A stretch of 64,000 bases of DNA from Doryteuthis pealeii. Its lineage: Eukaryota; Mollusca; Cephalopoda; Myopsida; Loliginidae. The translations under genes were made by a program, and so were the position numbers. The notes beneath the pieces are model-generated. The model did no database searches. It was not told where the DNA came from and saw only the letters and a program-made list of their open reading frames with translations. Shown here piece by piece: positions 10,971 through 20,956 of the stretch (position 1 is its first letter; every line of letters begins with the position of its first letter). Location of the stretch: positions 88,084,666 through 88,148,665 of the forward strand of contig CM042157.1 in assembly GCA_023376005.1 (NCBI GenBank), given 5' to 3'.

Positions 10971-11689
10971 CAAAGAAATTGAGGCAAGCACAAAAATAGC
11001 TGTTTTAACCTAATTTGGGGATGCTGAATTCAGATTGGAAATCCGTTTTTACTCATCACCTCTATTTTTTTTAGATATGCATACTGTACATTTTGTACAC
11101 ATACTGTACATAAAGGCGTATATGCATTTAGGGTTGATTTCTAATATTGTGTGATTTATGTCTTCTTTTTTAGTTATTATGCAATAAATGTAAGTGATAG
11201 CATTATATTATATATATATATAGCTATATATCAAGACGGATTTTGACAGTTAAACGTAGCCAACACGTCTCAATCAACAGCCAGTAGTACACTGGCCAGT
11301 AGTGCACTGGCAATCAGCAGATCACCTAAGAAAACACATTTCTAACTGTCTGCGGTACTATGAATTGTGTACATTGTGTCATCCAAGTATATTTATTCCG
11401 TCAATGTTCTTTATCTATCCTGTTTTATCTGTAATAAGCTGCTGCAACTGTTGAAATAAGCACGTATATACTCTGTATATACTAAGATGAGACTATTTAA
11501 AAGACAGAAAACTAGAGGTGATAGAGCAAAACTGTTTATAAATTTGAATTCAGCACACCCAAATTAGTAAAAAAACACCTATTCCTGTTGGATATTGTAC
11601 AAACGGAAATATAAATTTCCGGTTTAATTAAACAAAGCAAACAAAAGAAGGATGGGAAATAGTAAGTTCGGAGATAGTTATCAGACCAA

Positions 11690-12068
11690 GGGTAGAGATG
11701 CTCGTCAATACAAAAGCCAGAGGTCAGTAGTGAACAGACCCCAGTCAGGAGAGAGACGGCGGACCGACGCGGTCACGCACCGCCATGGCTAAGGCCGGTG
11801 AGACGCCACCAGCCACCCCTTTACCTGAACATCGCCACATCCCAGCAGCAGTAGGAGTAGTCATTGTCAACCCTTGGGCAGTTCCATTGTCAACGCTCGC
11901 CACCCACCACGTATAGCCGAGAAGAAGAAATAAAGTCAAACCTCCTCTATACTCATGTGTTGTGATTTCATTAAGTGACCACTACATATATCGTCTAGGG
12001 TTGGTGACGATACCCGCTACGATACGTACGCCGATTTAGCAACGTGAAGAAAAAGCCGCTATATAACA
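11690..12068 (+). mobile_element. LTR-like repeat, family LTR-2
   Basis: Second copy of the 3058-3489 repeat, sharing the GTCAACCCTTGGGCA segment, an AGAAATAAAG poly(A)-like signal at about 11925 and the CTATATAACA right end. A short partial repeat of the right end follows at 12070-12115. LTR identity is inferred. Confidence 0.4.
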
Positions 12069-12172
12069 TATACGATTTAGTGCCAGCGAAGAAGGCGCTA
12101 TGCAACATTCACATTCTTGCCTCAGACAAAACATATTTTTTTGGTAAACAAGTGTTATCTTGATTATTTCAC

Positions 12173-12301
12173 TCAATCGTTAAATCAACGAGTTAATTAG
12201 GAATTATAATTCCTACACCCACGAAAATTCGAAAGACTCTGAAATATCTGAGAATCTAACAATGGCATTTGTGTCTCGTAATGAAGACTGGAATGGTAAA
12301 A
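12173..12301 (+). repeat. 129-bp direct flank duplication, left copy
   Basis: Nearly identical to 12707-12835, with about three substitutions in 129 bp. The pair exactly brackets the R600 insertion. Confidence 0.85.
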
Positions 12302-12706
12302 TCTGACCAATCATCTGGGCACGTCAAGCCCTAGCACCTATATGATTTTCCCAACCCTATTGCCCCTATGGCAATGCCCAACCCCTTTTTATCATATGGA
12401 TGCTAGAAGGCGGTGGCTGCGGGTCTACATGTCTGGGAATGACGTTAAACTCTATCTGATGGTGAGGTTCCAGTTTTGGAGGCTTGGGGAATGTGGAGCA
12501 CCCCATTCATCACCATTGCTCCCTGGTCCACTCTGACCCGGAGTGGTAGTACCTGTTAGGGTCCCATCTATGGGTTAAATAGAAAACATGAGTTGATAAA
12601 CAAAATTGTATTATCCATTAAGAATTGATTTATTTCAAAACGTTATCGGCATTAAATGGCCCACTGAGGTTGATATGCCGTAAAACAAAACAAACCAAAC
12701 CAAAAA
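12302..12706 (+). mobile_element. 5'-truncated R600 retroposon with 129-bp flanking duplication
   Basis: The 3' two-thirds of the R600 repeat: starts near the CAAGCCCTAGCACCTATATG segment and ends with the shared tail GTTGATATGCCGTAAAACAA and an (ACAAA)-like simple repeat. Direct flanks of 129 bp are far longer than the 12-13 bp seen at SINE-A insertions in this window. Confidence 0.75.
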
Positions 12707-12835
12707 TCAATCGTTAAATCAACGAGTTAATTATGAATTATAATTCCTACACCCACGAAAATTCGAAAGACTCTGAAATATCTGAAAATCTAACAATGGC
12801 ATTTGTGTCTTGTAATGAAGACTGGAATGGTAAAA
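12707..12835 (+). repeat. 129-bp direct flank duplication, right copy
   Basis: Partner of 12173-12301. From 12836 to 13680 I see only AT-rich sequence and homopolymers. Confidence 0.85.
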
Positions 12836-13684
12836 GAAAAAGCCAATCAAAGACGTCAGAGTGGAATTATTTGAGTTGACAATTTTGTATTGCATTACCG
12901 GTTTTTTTTTTTTTTGTTTTTGTTTTTTGTCTTTGTTGTTGTCTTTTAGTTAACGTTTTTTCCCTCTGAAATTCTAAACATTATTTCTTCTTTAAAGAAC
13001 AAATATTTTCATGTTTCACTTCATGTCCATCGCGTGTGATGTTGACCTGCAGGGAATTTAATGGCGTCTCATATCTTTTTGGTTGGTTAACGACTTGCCT
13101 GTTGCCGAGGAAGGAACCAATAGAATAAACAACGTCAAAGGGTTTGACTCATCTTTTTTTTTCCGTTCTGGATTTAATTGTCATTCTCCTCCTTTTACGC
13201 GGGAACTGGAGCCAATTTTATTGGCATCAGATGAATCCGGCGTCGATTTCAAAGACACATAATCCAACAAGATGGCGAATAAAGAAAAAAGGGATTTTTG
13301 ATGTCCGCTTTAACAAATGACATCCCGATTGAAAGTTAGGCACCCGGATGTAAATCGGGTATTCTGTGAGCATCCATAAATTCATCTTTGAACAAGATCA
13401 TATGGATAGAATAAGATGAAATCTTCCTCATCGATAAATACTACTCTTACCCCCACTCTAATAGTTTCCACTAACCCAAAGAACGTGCAGCCTATGGTAG
13501 GTCGATTTTCAAATCTTTTGAACATCAAAAAGATTCACCTGAAAATATTTGGATATTGGTATAATAAGTACTGACATCAAAAAGTAGATTCCTAATTTGC
13601 ACCAATTTTTGAGCATTTAGTAAATATGACCCCCCCCCCGCCCCAAAAAATATCCTTGTTTATATTACATTTAGATATAATATA

Positions 13685-13762
13685 ACTTGGGCTCTTTAAC
13701 CTTGGGTAGGTAACCAGCCTAAGAGAAGGAAAACTCTGAATTAAAAAAATCCTGAGGTCAGT
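13685..13762 (+). mobile_element. SINE-A fragment
   Basis: Short middle segment of SINE-A (GGGCTCTTTAACCTTGG to GGAAAACTCTGAATT). Confidence 0.7.
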
Positions 13763-13867
13763 CGTTGATTGGGTTTGTGGCATTCCTGGTGCACCAATTC
13801 TTTCCTATCGACTGTGCCAAAAAGTGCGGAATGGTCCAACACAAGCCTTCACCACTATAAATAAATC

Positions 13868-14126
13868 ACTGTGCTGGTTGTTCATTGGAGGAATTGGACT
13901 CGCCGAACCGAGTTCAAATCCTGGGCCAGGCTTTTTGGATTTCACCTAGCGCTAATACCTATTGAAAAGCTATGCAACCAACTACTCTTCCTTCAGCTAT
14001 AGGAATATAGCAGGGCATCCTGGGTTCTTTAATCAAGGATGGGTAACCAGACTAGGAGAAGGAAAACACTGCATTTAAACACCGCTTAAAAAATGACATT
14101 GTGTCGCAACCTGCTCGTGCGGCGGA
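13868..14126 (+). mobile_element. SINE-A, diverged
   Basis: Box B CGAGTTCAAATCCTGG near 13910 and the whole SINE-A body to the GTTAGTAAAT end; box A region degraded. Runs into (CA)n. Confidence 0.8.
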
Positions 14127-14136
14127 GTTAGTAAAT

Positions 14137-14160
14137 AAACACACACACACACATACACAA

Positions 14161-14206
<46 letters not shown>
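14137..14206. repeat. (CA)n-(TA)n microsatellite
   Basis: CA units broken by single bases, then about 10 TA units; an (AAT)n run follows at 14265-14287. Confidence 0.95.
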
Positions 14207-14304
14207 GATTTTATATAAAAAAGGTGACTTATGTTGAAACTCAAATAGGTTATTACTGTGTACAATAATAATAATAATAATAATAATATATCTTGTTGAC
14301 TTTT

Positions 14305-14570
14305 TTCTGTTATAAGGTGTGTGCCTGATGCCCGCTCCTACTTATAGACTCGCCGAGAACCATGTGATCAAGCGCTTGACCAATCACTGGCAGTACTCTG
14401 CTGTTAATACAATACTTAAATGGAGCACAATGAACATAAATACTTTAACTTTCGTGGACGACGGACAAAGGATTCCATAACTCAGGACTTACTTACTTTA
14501 ATCCATTTTTAACTGGCCAAGGATGGCATTTAAACACTTAATAGGTTATGGGCCCAGTACGCTTCAACAT
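14305..14570 (+). mobile_element. copia-type LTR fragment (LTR-3) with primer-binding site
   Basis: Shares with 22781-23144, 44295-44617 and 56501-56770 the series ATAAGG(C/T)GTGTG, CTTATAGACTCGCCGA, AATCACTGGCAG, ACGACGGAC, GGACTTACTTACTTTA and AACTGGCCAAGG. Immediately after the LTR end this copy retains GGTTATGGGCCCAG at 14544-14557, which from memory is the primer-binding site of Drosophila copia, complementary to an internal part of initiator methionine tRNA. The better copy at 22781 begins TGTTGGAAT, also copia-like. The 5' end here is truncated. Confidence 0.6.
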
Positions 14571-14579
14571 ATATATATA

Positions 14580-14940
14580 TATATATATACGAAGAAATTT
14601 GAAAAACGAAATGTTCAAAAATAAGATGAATGAATTATTGTTGAATGCATTTGTTCAAGTTACGTCACGCGTCATGACTCCTACGCGTGTGCGGATCGCG
14701 GCTCGTCTTTCAAAAATATAAAGCTGAACAAATACAGTTACAAAATTTTTATAAATATTTTTCTAACTCCTGTCATCTATAAAACATCCATTAACTTCTT
14801 CATCCCACAATTGATCCCGAAGAAGGTTTAAAATAAACCGAAACGTTTAAGCGTCGATAAATAACTAATGTTATTTTTTTAACACTTCTTTATTCAAATT
14901 TTTTCATATTGTCGGATTTATTTCCATATTTACTCCCATA
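14580..14940 (+). mobile_element. PLE-type end module (family U)
   Basis: Between (AT)n tracts at 14567-14590 and 14940-14995. Related to 41820-42062 (CTCCTGTCAT, AAAACATCCATTAA, the hammerhead, then ATATTGTCGGATTTAT and TTTACTCCCATATATA). An inserted segment at about 14640-14735 (GTTGAATGCATTTGTTCAAG, GTCATGACTCCTACG) recurs at 28050-28158. Confidence 0.65.
14811..14860 (+). ncRNA. Hammerhead ribozyme, family U (one core mutation)
   Basis: Stem I TTGATC with GATAAA; core CCGAAGA (U4 to C); extra A; stem II GGTTTA/TAAACC; GAAA; stem III closed by A-CG/CG-U; cleavage site GUC at 14853-14855. The U4 change should reduce activity; 41862-41911 has the intact core. Confidence 0.65.
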
Positions 14941-15019
14941 TATACATATACATATATATATATATATATTATATATATTATATATATATATATAAATATG
15001 GCGCGAATACACACATTGG

Positions 15020-15240
15020 TGAATAATGTAACAACTTTCGTTCATTTTTGCAGAATTAAGGTTTTTTGTTTTTGTGAAATGATTTGACATTTGTCTCCGA
15101 CCCAAACACCACGGAGTGAATAAGCTCTGAGGATGATTTTTGCAAAATCGAAATATTGATCAGTATCAGCTATGATAATATTATAAATTGTTTTCCTTTT
15201 AACAGCATTGTGTGATGTTTTCATTCCACCTTTTCATACT
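15020..15240 (+). mobile_element. PLE-type end fragment with hammerhead
   Basis: Bounded by (AT)n on both sides. No protein motif; recognised by its ribozyme core and its (AT)n borders. Confidence 0.45.
15124..15164 (+). ncRNA. Hammerhead ribozyme, family F
   Basis: GCT then CTGAGGA, extra T, stem II GATTTT/AAAATC, GAAA, short stem III (A-U, U-A), UC cleavage site, then AGT pairing with GCT (one wobble). All invariant core bases are present. Confidence 0.6.
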
Positions 15241-15253
15241 CATATATATATAT

Positions 15254-15300
<47 letters not shown>

Positions 15301-15302
15301 AT
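15241..15302. repeat. (AT)n-(GT)n microsatellite
   Basis: About 17 AT units, one interruption, then about 11 GT units; same order as at 19803, 35216, 36781 and 45639. Confidence 0.95.
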
Positions 15303-15489
15303 TCTTTCATTTATACGTGCACGCCCTCGCACTAATTACCGAAATATCGTAACAGAAAATAAGCACATTCTGCACAAAGATGAAAATAAAAAAATCCAAA
15401 TACCAGAAGCTTTATTCATCAAACAATACAAAGCATCCTTAAATAAAATTAATTTTCAATGCAGTACTAACATTTTAAAATGCCTATAA
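15303..15489 (+). pseudogene. C-terminal end of a PLE GIY-YIG endonuclease
   Basis: Open frame to a stop at 15489 with ENKKIQIPEALFIKQYKASLNK, the conserved tail of PLE endonucleases (the glutamate before the A-L-x-I-K block is the usual metal-binding acidic residue). The rest of the protein is replaced by (AT)n-(GT)n. A hammerhead lies about 75 bp past the stop, matching the PLE layout ORF then ribozyme. Confidence 0.7.
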
Positions 15490-15724
15490 CACTTTTCCCA
15501 TCAATTCTCTTACTTCCAGCCTCCACATCCATTAATATACTTTGAAGAAAAAATGGAACACATCACCCCTGATGATGGCACTTCCAAGTGCCGAAAGTAC
15601 TCGGGATATGAATTTCGGTGGACTAATCCACGAATTCCATCCAAATATAAAAAGGTTGGCCAGAAAGCTTGAAAAGTTCACCAATAAAATGGTTAAATAG
15701 GACACCTGCCTTTTGTTTAATTCC
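15490..15724 (+). mobile_element. PLE 3' region following the endonuclease stop
   Basis: Non-coding tail of the fragment above, containing a hammerhead and ending at (AT)n at 15725. (AT)n, ORF end, ribozyme, (AT)n is the recurring plan in this window. Confidence 0.6.
15566..15606 (+). ncRNA. Hammerhead ribozyme, family G
   Basis: CCC, CTGATGA (15569-15575), extra T, perfect 6-bp stem II GGCACT/AGTGCC, GAAA (15593-15596), minimal stem III (A-U, G-C), cleavage after C, then GGG pairing with CCC. Core fully intact. Confidence 0.75.
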
Positions 15725-15830
15725 ATATATATATATATACACTGATGACATTATAATATATATATACTGATGACTTATAATATATATGATAATAATAATA
15801 ATAATAATAATAATAATAGTATATAACATT
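15725..15830. repeat. (AT)n and (AAT)n microsatellites
   Basis: Two (AT)n runs separated by a repeated ACTGATGACATTATAAT-like spacer, then (AAT)n. 15830-16140 is AC-rich, otherwise unremarkable. Confidence 0.9.
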
Positions 15831-16157
15831 ATACATATGCTCACTTACAATTTTAACAAATCTTACCTTAAAAAAATAAAAAAAATTCACAATACAACAA
15901 CACACATATACTTAACGACAAATCCAGTTCCCAATCACACATAAACAAAAAAAATAAACAGCACCACACACACACAACACATACACATATTTAGCTAACC
16001 AATCCCCAATCTAACACCTGTGGTACCACCATTCACCATTCCGGCACTCCCATTCCAGAGAGAAAAGAATCCACTAACCACCCAACTACACCTCCCTATG
16101 ACGACTTCCGTTTTCAGCATTTTGAGAATTTCCATCATTGGAGTAAGAACTATATCA

Positions 16158-16202
16158 ATCCTGAAGATGGTCTAAAAGAGACCGAAACGTTGCTCGTCGA
16201 CA
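16158..16202 (+). ncRNA. Hammerhead ribozyme, family H
   Basis: CTGAAGA 16161-16167, extra T, stem II GGTCT (16169-16173)/AGACC (16179-16183), GAAA 16184-16187, stem III A-CG/CG-U, cleavage site GUC ending 16198. Stem I is weak (C-G, U-A only). Flanked by an (AT)n-bordered palindrome starting at 16250. Confidence 0.65.
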
Positions 16203-16256
16203 ATAAACATCAAGTTTCCATAAATCCCGTGTTTGTCTACTTTTCTCTACATATAT

Positions 16257-16910
16257 ATATAAGTAAAAAAAAAATAACAAAAGACTTAGAGATTTAGCTT
16301 TATAGTCTATTTCAGGGAGCTTAGACAAACTGTCTAACTCTCCCGACTCATCAGATGCGAATGAAGAATTCTTTATTACTTTAAAGGCATTTGAAAACAG
16401 ATTTTTATTTTCTGGTAACGAATTTGGAATATGTATTTCTTTTTCTAAACCTGTCACAATAAGAGATACATTAAGAGATACATTGATTGTTGACCGAGAT
16501 TTTTGTGGCGGAAGTGCTCACATTTGAAACTACAACATAAATTTTTTTAATTTTTTTTTTTTTTGCAACATCAAGGATTTCGTTTGGAATTCATATCACA
16601 GGACTATAAAATGTTAAACAAAAATAAAATAAAATAAAATAAATAAAAATAAAAATCTGTTTTCAAATGCCTTTAAAGTAATAAAGAATTCATCATTCAT
16701 ATCTGATGAGTCGGGAGAGTTAGACACTTTGTCTAAGCTCCCTGAAATAGACTATAATGCTAAATCTCTAAGTCTTTTGTTATTTCTTTACTTATAGATT
16801 TGCTCTGTGACTCTAACATTAAGAGCACACATTGAGCTCTCAAACTGCAACAGGTTTTATAAATAAAACTCTTGTGTCGTAAGGAAGATTTCTTCTCTGG
16901 ACTTTTGGAT

Positions 16911-16911
<1 letters not shown>
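16257..16911. mobile_element. Inverted PLE N-terminal fragments (family D) bordered by (AT)n
   Basis: Left arm on minus and right arm on plus encode the same peptide: LFSNAFKVIKNSSF, SDESGELD-LSKLPEIDY, KSLSLLLF. The right arm continues into ICSVTLTLRAHIELSNC and CRKEDFFSGLLD before (AT)n. Copies: 26422-26950 and, half only, 18843-19012. At 18380-18880 the same KEDFFSGLLD end lies upstream of a PLE reverse transcriptase, so I read it as the N-terminal part of that PLE's ORF. Between the arms is a 180-bp T/A-rich spacer. Confidence 0.6.
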
Positions 16912-16946
<35 letters not shown>

Positions 16947-16950
16947 ATAT

Positions 16951-16984
<34 letters not shown>

Positions 16985-16985
16985 C
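16912..16985. repeat. (AT)n-(GA)n microsatellite
   Basis: (AT)n with two single-base interruptions, then about 12 GA units. 17000-17330 has no feature beyond T-rich homopolymers. Confidence 0.95.
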
Positions 16986-17419
16986 GCACAACCAAACGAG
17001 AAAAAAATAAACAAAGTAAAATTAATTATTCCTCTTCCATCATCTGTTATTTTTTAAAAATTTCAATTGAGAAAAATAAAGTAAATATTTTTGCGAGTTT
17101 TTGAAAAGCGTATTTGTTACGAAATTTTCATTTTTGTATTGAAATTATTTTTATTTGCAATATTTGCATTGTTTTTTTTTGTTGTTGTTGTTGTTGTCTT
17201 TCTATTTCGTGTTTTTTATCAACTTAGTTTTAATCCTCAAAGAGGCGGAATGGGAAAAAATCCAATAACATTGAATGTTTTGCATTAATGACATTAACTC
17301 TTCAACCACAAGACAGAAAAGGCAATTTGAGGAAATTCTGGTTATTATTATTATTTTTTTTTTTTCGAATTAATTGGCACCGATATTTTTCATCGTTTTG
17401 ATCTCTAAGTTGAAAGCTC

Positions 17420-17731
17420 AAAAGAAGACATAAGAAGAAGAGAAGAAGAAGAAGAAGAAGAAGAAGAGAAGAAGAAGAAGAAGAAGAAGAAGAAGAAGAA
17501 GAAGAAGAAGAAGAAGAGAAGAAGAAGAAGAAGAAGAACAAACAGAAGAAGAAGAAGAAGAAGAAGAAGAAGAAGAAGAAGAAACGGGGAAACAGAAGAG
17601 AAGAAGAAGAAAGAAGAAACAGAAGAAGAAGAAGAAGAAGAAGAAGAAGAAGAAGAGAAGAAGGAAGAAGAAGAAGAAAGAAGAAGAAGAAGAAGAAGAA
17701 GAAGAAGAAGAAGAAGAAGAAGAAGAAGAAA
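17420..17731. repeat. (GAA)n triplet repeat, about 310 bp
   Basis: Long GAA/AGA tract with a few AAC and GGGGAAAC interruptions. The poly-Ser/Leu/Phe frames on the minus strand are its translations. Long homopurine GAA tracts can form triplexes. Confidence 0.97.
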
Positions 17732-17855
17732 CAAGTAAAATAAATGGACTTGATTTATTTTCATGTCTTAAAAGTGTCCAATCTTTGAATATTTATAAGC
17801 TAGAAAAGGAAAAACAAGGTAGGAAGGAAAGAATAATAAAAGATTAGTGAAGTAG

Positions 17856-18118
17856 TACAGAACAGAGAGAGAGGGGAGAAAGAGAGAGAGATAGAGAGGG
17901 GGAGAGAAGAGAGAGAGGGGGAGAGAGAGAGAGGGGGGAGAAAGAGAGAGAAATATTGAAAAGAGAAAGAGTAAAGAAAAAAGAGAAAAATAAAGAGAAA
18001 ATAGAGAGAGATTAATAATAATAACAAAAAAAAAAAGAAAAAGTAAATAAAAATAAAAACGAGAAAAGAAAAGAGAAAGGTAAATAAAAAAGACAAAAGT
18101 AAAAATAAAATAAAGAGA
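17856..18118. repeat. GA-rich purine tract
   Basis: About 260 bp almost entirely A and G on the plus strand, from (GAGA)n to AAAATAAAG-type sequence. Confidence 0.9.

Positions 18119-18120
<2 letters not shown>

Positions 18121-18168
<48 letters not shown>
18121..18168. repeat. (AT)24 at PLE border
   Basis: Perfect AT run at the 3' edge of the PLE RT fragment. Confidence 0.97.
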
Positions 18169-18169
<1 letters not shown>

Positions 18170-18170
<1 letters not shown>

Positions 18171-18791
18171 TAGGGAGTAGTTGTGTTCCAGTTCATGAGT
18201 AAATTTGATGGAGGGTTCAACATCATTTAGTTTGTCAATAATGTTAGTTAAATTACAGTTTTTCGGGTAAATGAATTGGGTGTCGTCAATGTAACGGAAA
18301 AAATTAGAGTTATTGGGTAGAATATATTGAAAGGGACCGGATTCTAAAAATTCAAGAAAAAGGCACACCAAAACGCCGCTCAGAGGTGAACCCATAGGCA
18401 ACCCGAACTTTTGTCTGTAAAAGGTTCCCTCGTACTGGAAAAAGCAATTCCTAGTGCAAAGTCTACAAATTTGATTATCTTGTTAGTGGGTAATGAAAAA
18501 GAGGTATTGATTTTGTTGAGATGGTTTTCTAGGCGAGTAATGCATTTGTCAACCGGGATACTAGTATAGAGTGATTTAATGTCTAAATTTGCTAAACATT
18601 TGTTGTTCATGTTAATATTTCTTATTTTTGAAATTAAGCTATTCAAATTTTTTATGTGAGATTTGCTAATTGTACCTAAGAGGGGGGTTAGTATTTTAGC
18701 AAGAGATTTAGCAATTTTATGAGGGGCAGTGCCAATTCCCGAAATTATAGGTCTTAACGGAATCCCAGGTTTATGTGTTTTGGGGAGGCTG

Positions 18792-18792
<1 letters not shown>
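18170..18792 (-). pseudogene. PLE reverse transcriptase fragment (family D)
   Basis: Minus-strand translation gives YSLPKTHKPGIPLRPIISGIG, CLANLDIKSLYTSIPV, FYRQKFGLPMGSPLSGVL and NFFRYIDDTQF: RT motifs up to the YIDD box in PLE order (LPKTHKPGIPLRPI is highly characteristic). One frameshift near 18400 separates the halves. Both ends stop at perfect (AT)n tracts, so only the palm region survives. Confidence 0.85.

Positions 18793-18842
<50 letters not shown>
18793..18842. repeat. (AT)25 inside a PLE reading frame
   Basis: Perfect AT run joining the family-D N-terminal fragment to the RT fragment on the minus strand; its YIYI translation keeps the frame open. Confidence 0.97.
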
Positions 18843-18845
<3 letters not shown>

Positions 18846-19012
18846 AAAAGTCCAGAGAAGAAATCTTCCTTACGACACACGAATTATATTTTTTTAAAAA
18901 CCTGTCGCAGTTTGAGAGCTCAATGTGTGCTCTTAATGTTAAAGTCACAGAGCAAATATATAAGTAAAGAAATAACAAAAGACTTAGAGATTTTGCATTA
19001 TAGTCTATTTAT
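18843..19012 (-). pseudogene. PLE family-D N-terminal fragment
   Basis: Minus strand contains LTLRAHIELSNCDRF and the SSLDFW/FSGLLD end; matches the right arm of 16257-16911. Truncated at 19013 by a TTAA-bordered insertion. Confidence 0.6.
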
Positions 19013-19531
19013 TTAAGGACGTAACGTCCAATGTTTTTCGAACTGCTTGCTATTGTTTATTCAGTTTCAGTCGGGGGGATTTTAGACTCCTTCAAGTTTC
19101 ACCTAAATTATTGATGAGCGACGTCAACTGGTGATAACTGGAAATGAGAATCCGCTGTTGATGCTGAAGGAAATATCGGAAATGTCAGATTCAATCGAAC
19201 AAATGCATTAATCATAAAACAAACTTCCTATGAATGAGTCATGTGGTGAGATCTGACCAATGCGCTCAACATGATTTCAGAGGAATCGTTCTAAGTTTTG
19301 CTTCGGAGCGTCAACACGTTGTCGTCATTAAGGACCAGGCACAAAGCCCTTCGTCATAATGTCTGTCGAAAGAAACAGTGGCCAAGACCAATTAAAACAC
19401 GCTGCCTGTAGCGAAAGCAAAGACCATACTCTTAGATGAGGCGCTCGTAAGCTAACGGTTATCGTCGTAGAAAATAGTCTTGACCTGAGTTCAAATCCTG
19501 TTCGTGAAAACCTTGGACGTTACATCCTTAA
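19013..19531. mobile_element. TTAA-flanked inverted-repeat element
   Basis: Left end TTAAGGACGTAACGTCCAA and right end TTGGACGTTACATCCTTAA are inverted over about 19 bp with one mismatch, and both outer edges are TTAA, the piggyBac-type target. It is 519 bp with no transposase, so non-autonomous if real. A tRNA-like box B (GAGTTCAAATCCTG) lies near 19492. No second copy was seen. Confidence 0.5.
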
Positions 19532-19534
19532 AAA

Positions 19535-19602
19535 AAAGGCAAATATATACGGATTTACGTTATTATTATTATTAAAATAATCAGATGGAGTTGAAATGAT
19601 AA

Positions 19603-19652
<50 letters not shown>

Positions 19653-19798
19653 CATTATTATAAAACATTATGATAACGTAAATCCGTATACATTTTGATA
19701 AACCGACCGAAACACATGTGTAAGTGATATCAATTAAAAGTGATATTGATAAAATTCATTTTTATCCATCTGCATTTCTTTTCTTTACTCATTTTTTC

Positions 19799-19800
<2 letters not shown>
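19535..19800 (+). mobile_element. PLE-type end fragment (family R, long stem II)
   Basis: Contains ACGTAAATCCGTATACATTT and GACCGAAACACATG as in 36301-36548, but the CTGACGA half of the ribozyme is missing; an inverted short piece (GGATTTACGTTATTATTA) and (AAT)n precede it. Confidence 0.6.
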
Positions 19801-19802
<2 letters not shown>

Positions 19803-19853
<51 letters not shown>

Positions 19854-19912
19854 TGTGTGTGTGTGTGTGCGTGTGTGTGTGCGTGTGTGTGTATGTGTGT
19901 TTGTGTGTGTGT
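19803..19912. repeat. (AT)n-(GT)n microsatellite
   Basis: About 20 AT units then about 33 GT units with interruptions. Confidence 0.97.
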
Positions 19913-19969
19913 GAAGAAAAGGAAGTGAATCCGACGGTATACATACATATTTATTGTTAGTTTATTGTT

Positions 19970-20885
19970 CACCCAAGTTAAGCAGCAATGAGCCGGTTCA
20001 ATGATTAATTCGATGACCACTTTAGCGACAACGGGTAATGTAATAAACCCGATACCGTTTTCAATCAAAATTACTTAATTCGGCATTAAATGACTCGTAA
20101 AGGGTTATATGCCGTAAAAAACAACCAACTATTTCTTTAAAAGAATACAAATATTTATTGCTACTTTAAAAGCCGATAACTCTATTAGAATGTTTTAAAA
20201 CATACAGTGTTTCAAACGCCTTTCATCTCATCTTGTCTCTCTATCTATCTATCTATCTATCTATCTATTTGTCCATGATTACGCGGGAAAAGCATCGATT
20301 CCCGCTATATCACTAAACTTAATCAGCAATGAGCCTGTTCAATATTTAACTGGGTAATCACCTAAGCGATAGAGGGCACTGTAAGCAACCTGAAACCTTT
20401 ATTTATCAAATTATTTGATTTGGCATTAAATGACCCGAAAAGGGTTGATATGTCGTAAAACAAAACAACCAAGCAACAGTCACCACCGGTTTCCCTCTAG
20501 ACCAGCTAAGTTAAGCAGCAATGAGCCTGTTCAATACTTTATTAATGGGTTAGTTCTACAACCGTCCAATTTCTCAAAAGTCAAACGTCTTTTAGCGGTT
20601 ATTATTGTTGGTGGTTGTACCAGAGTTTGATCACCTCTGATAGAGTCAGCAGGGCGAGGGAAGTCTGATGTTGGAAGAACCGAAACTTCCCAATGAACCC
20701 TGCGGATTACATCACTGACGACAATCATCAGCGCCCCAAATGTAGGAGCGAATATTTAAAGTATTAGGTGGCTACTTAAACAAGAGCAGGTACTGTAATC
20801 AATGTGAGACCTGTGTTTATCAAGATGACTTACTTCATTTAATGACCCGAAGAGGGTTAATATGCCAATAAAACAACCAATAAAT
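19970..20885 (+). mobile_element. Cluster of four SINE-C copies sharing the R600 tail
   Basis: Copies at about 19975-20125, 20310-20470, 20507-20560 (5' part only) and 20770-20880. Each opens AAGCAGCAATGAGCC(T/G)GTTCA and ends with GGCATTAAATGACCCG, AGGGTTGATATGCCGTAAAA and CAACC repeats. That tail is shared with R600, so both were probably copied by the same LINE machinery. A (TCTA)n run sits at 20236-20268. Confidence 0.65.
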
Positions 20886-20904
20886 TATTTCCTTAAAACA
20901 ATTC

Positions 20905-20952
20905 AAATTATTGCTACTTTAGTTTGGTTTGGTTTGGTTTGGTTTGGTTTAA
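20905..20952. repeat. (GGTTT)n simple repeat
   Basis: Six or more GGTTT units, the complement of the AAACC tails of R600/SINE-C. Confidence 0.8.
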
Positions 20953-20956
20953 GTAA

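Noticed and set aside
16735..16800. Intron 3' splice site (TTTCTTTACTTATAG) inside the PLE fragment
   Set aside because: PLEs can retain introns, but the coding frame reads through and no matching 5' site was found.
17302..17764. Poly-Leu/Ser/Phe frames up to 119 codons
   Set aside because: They are the minus-strand readings of the (GAA)n array.
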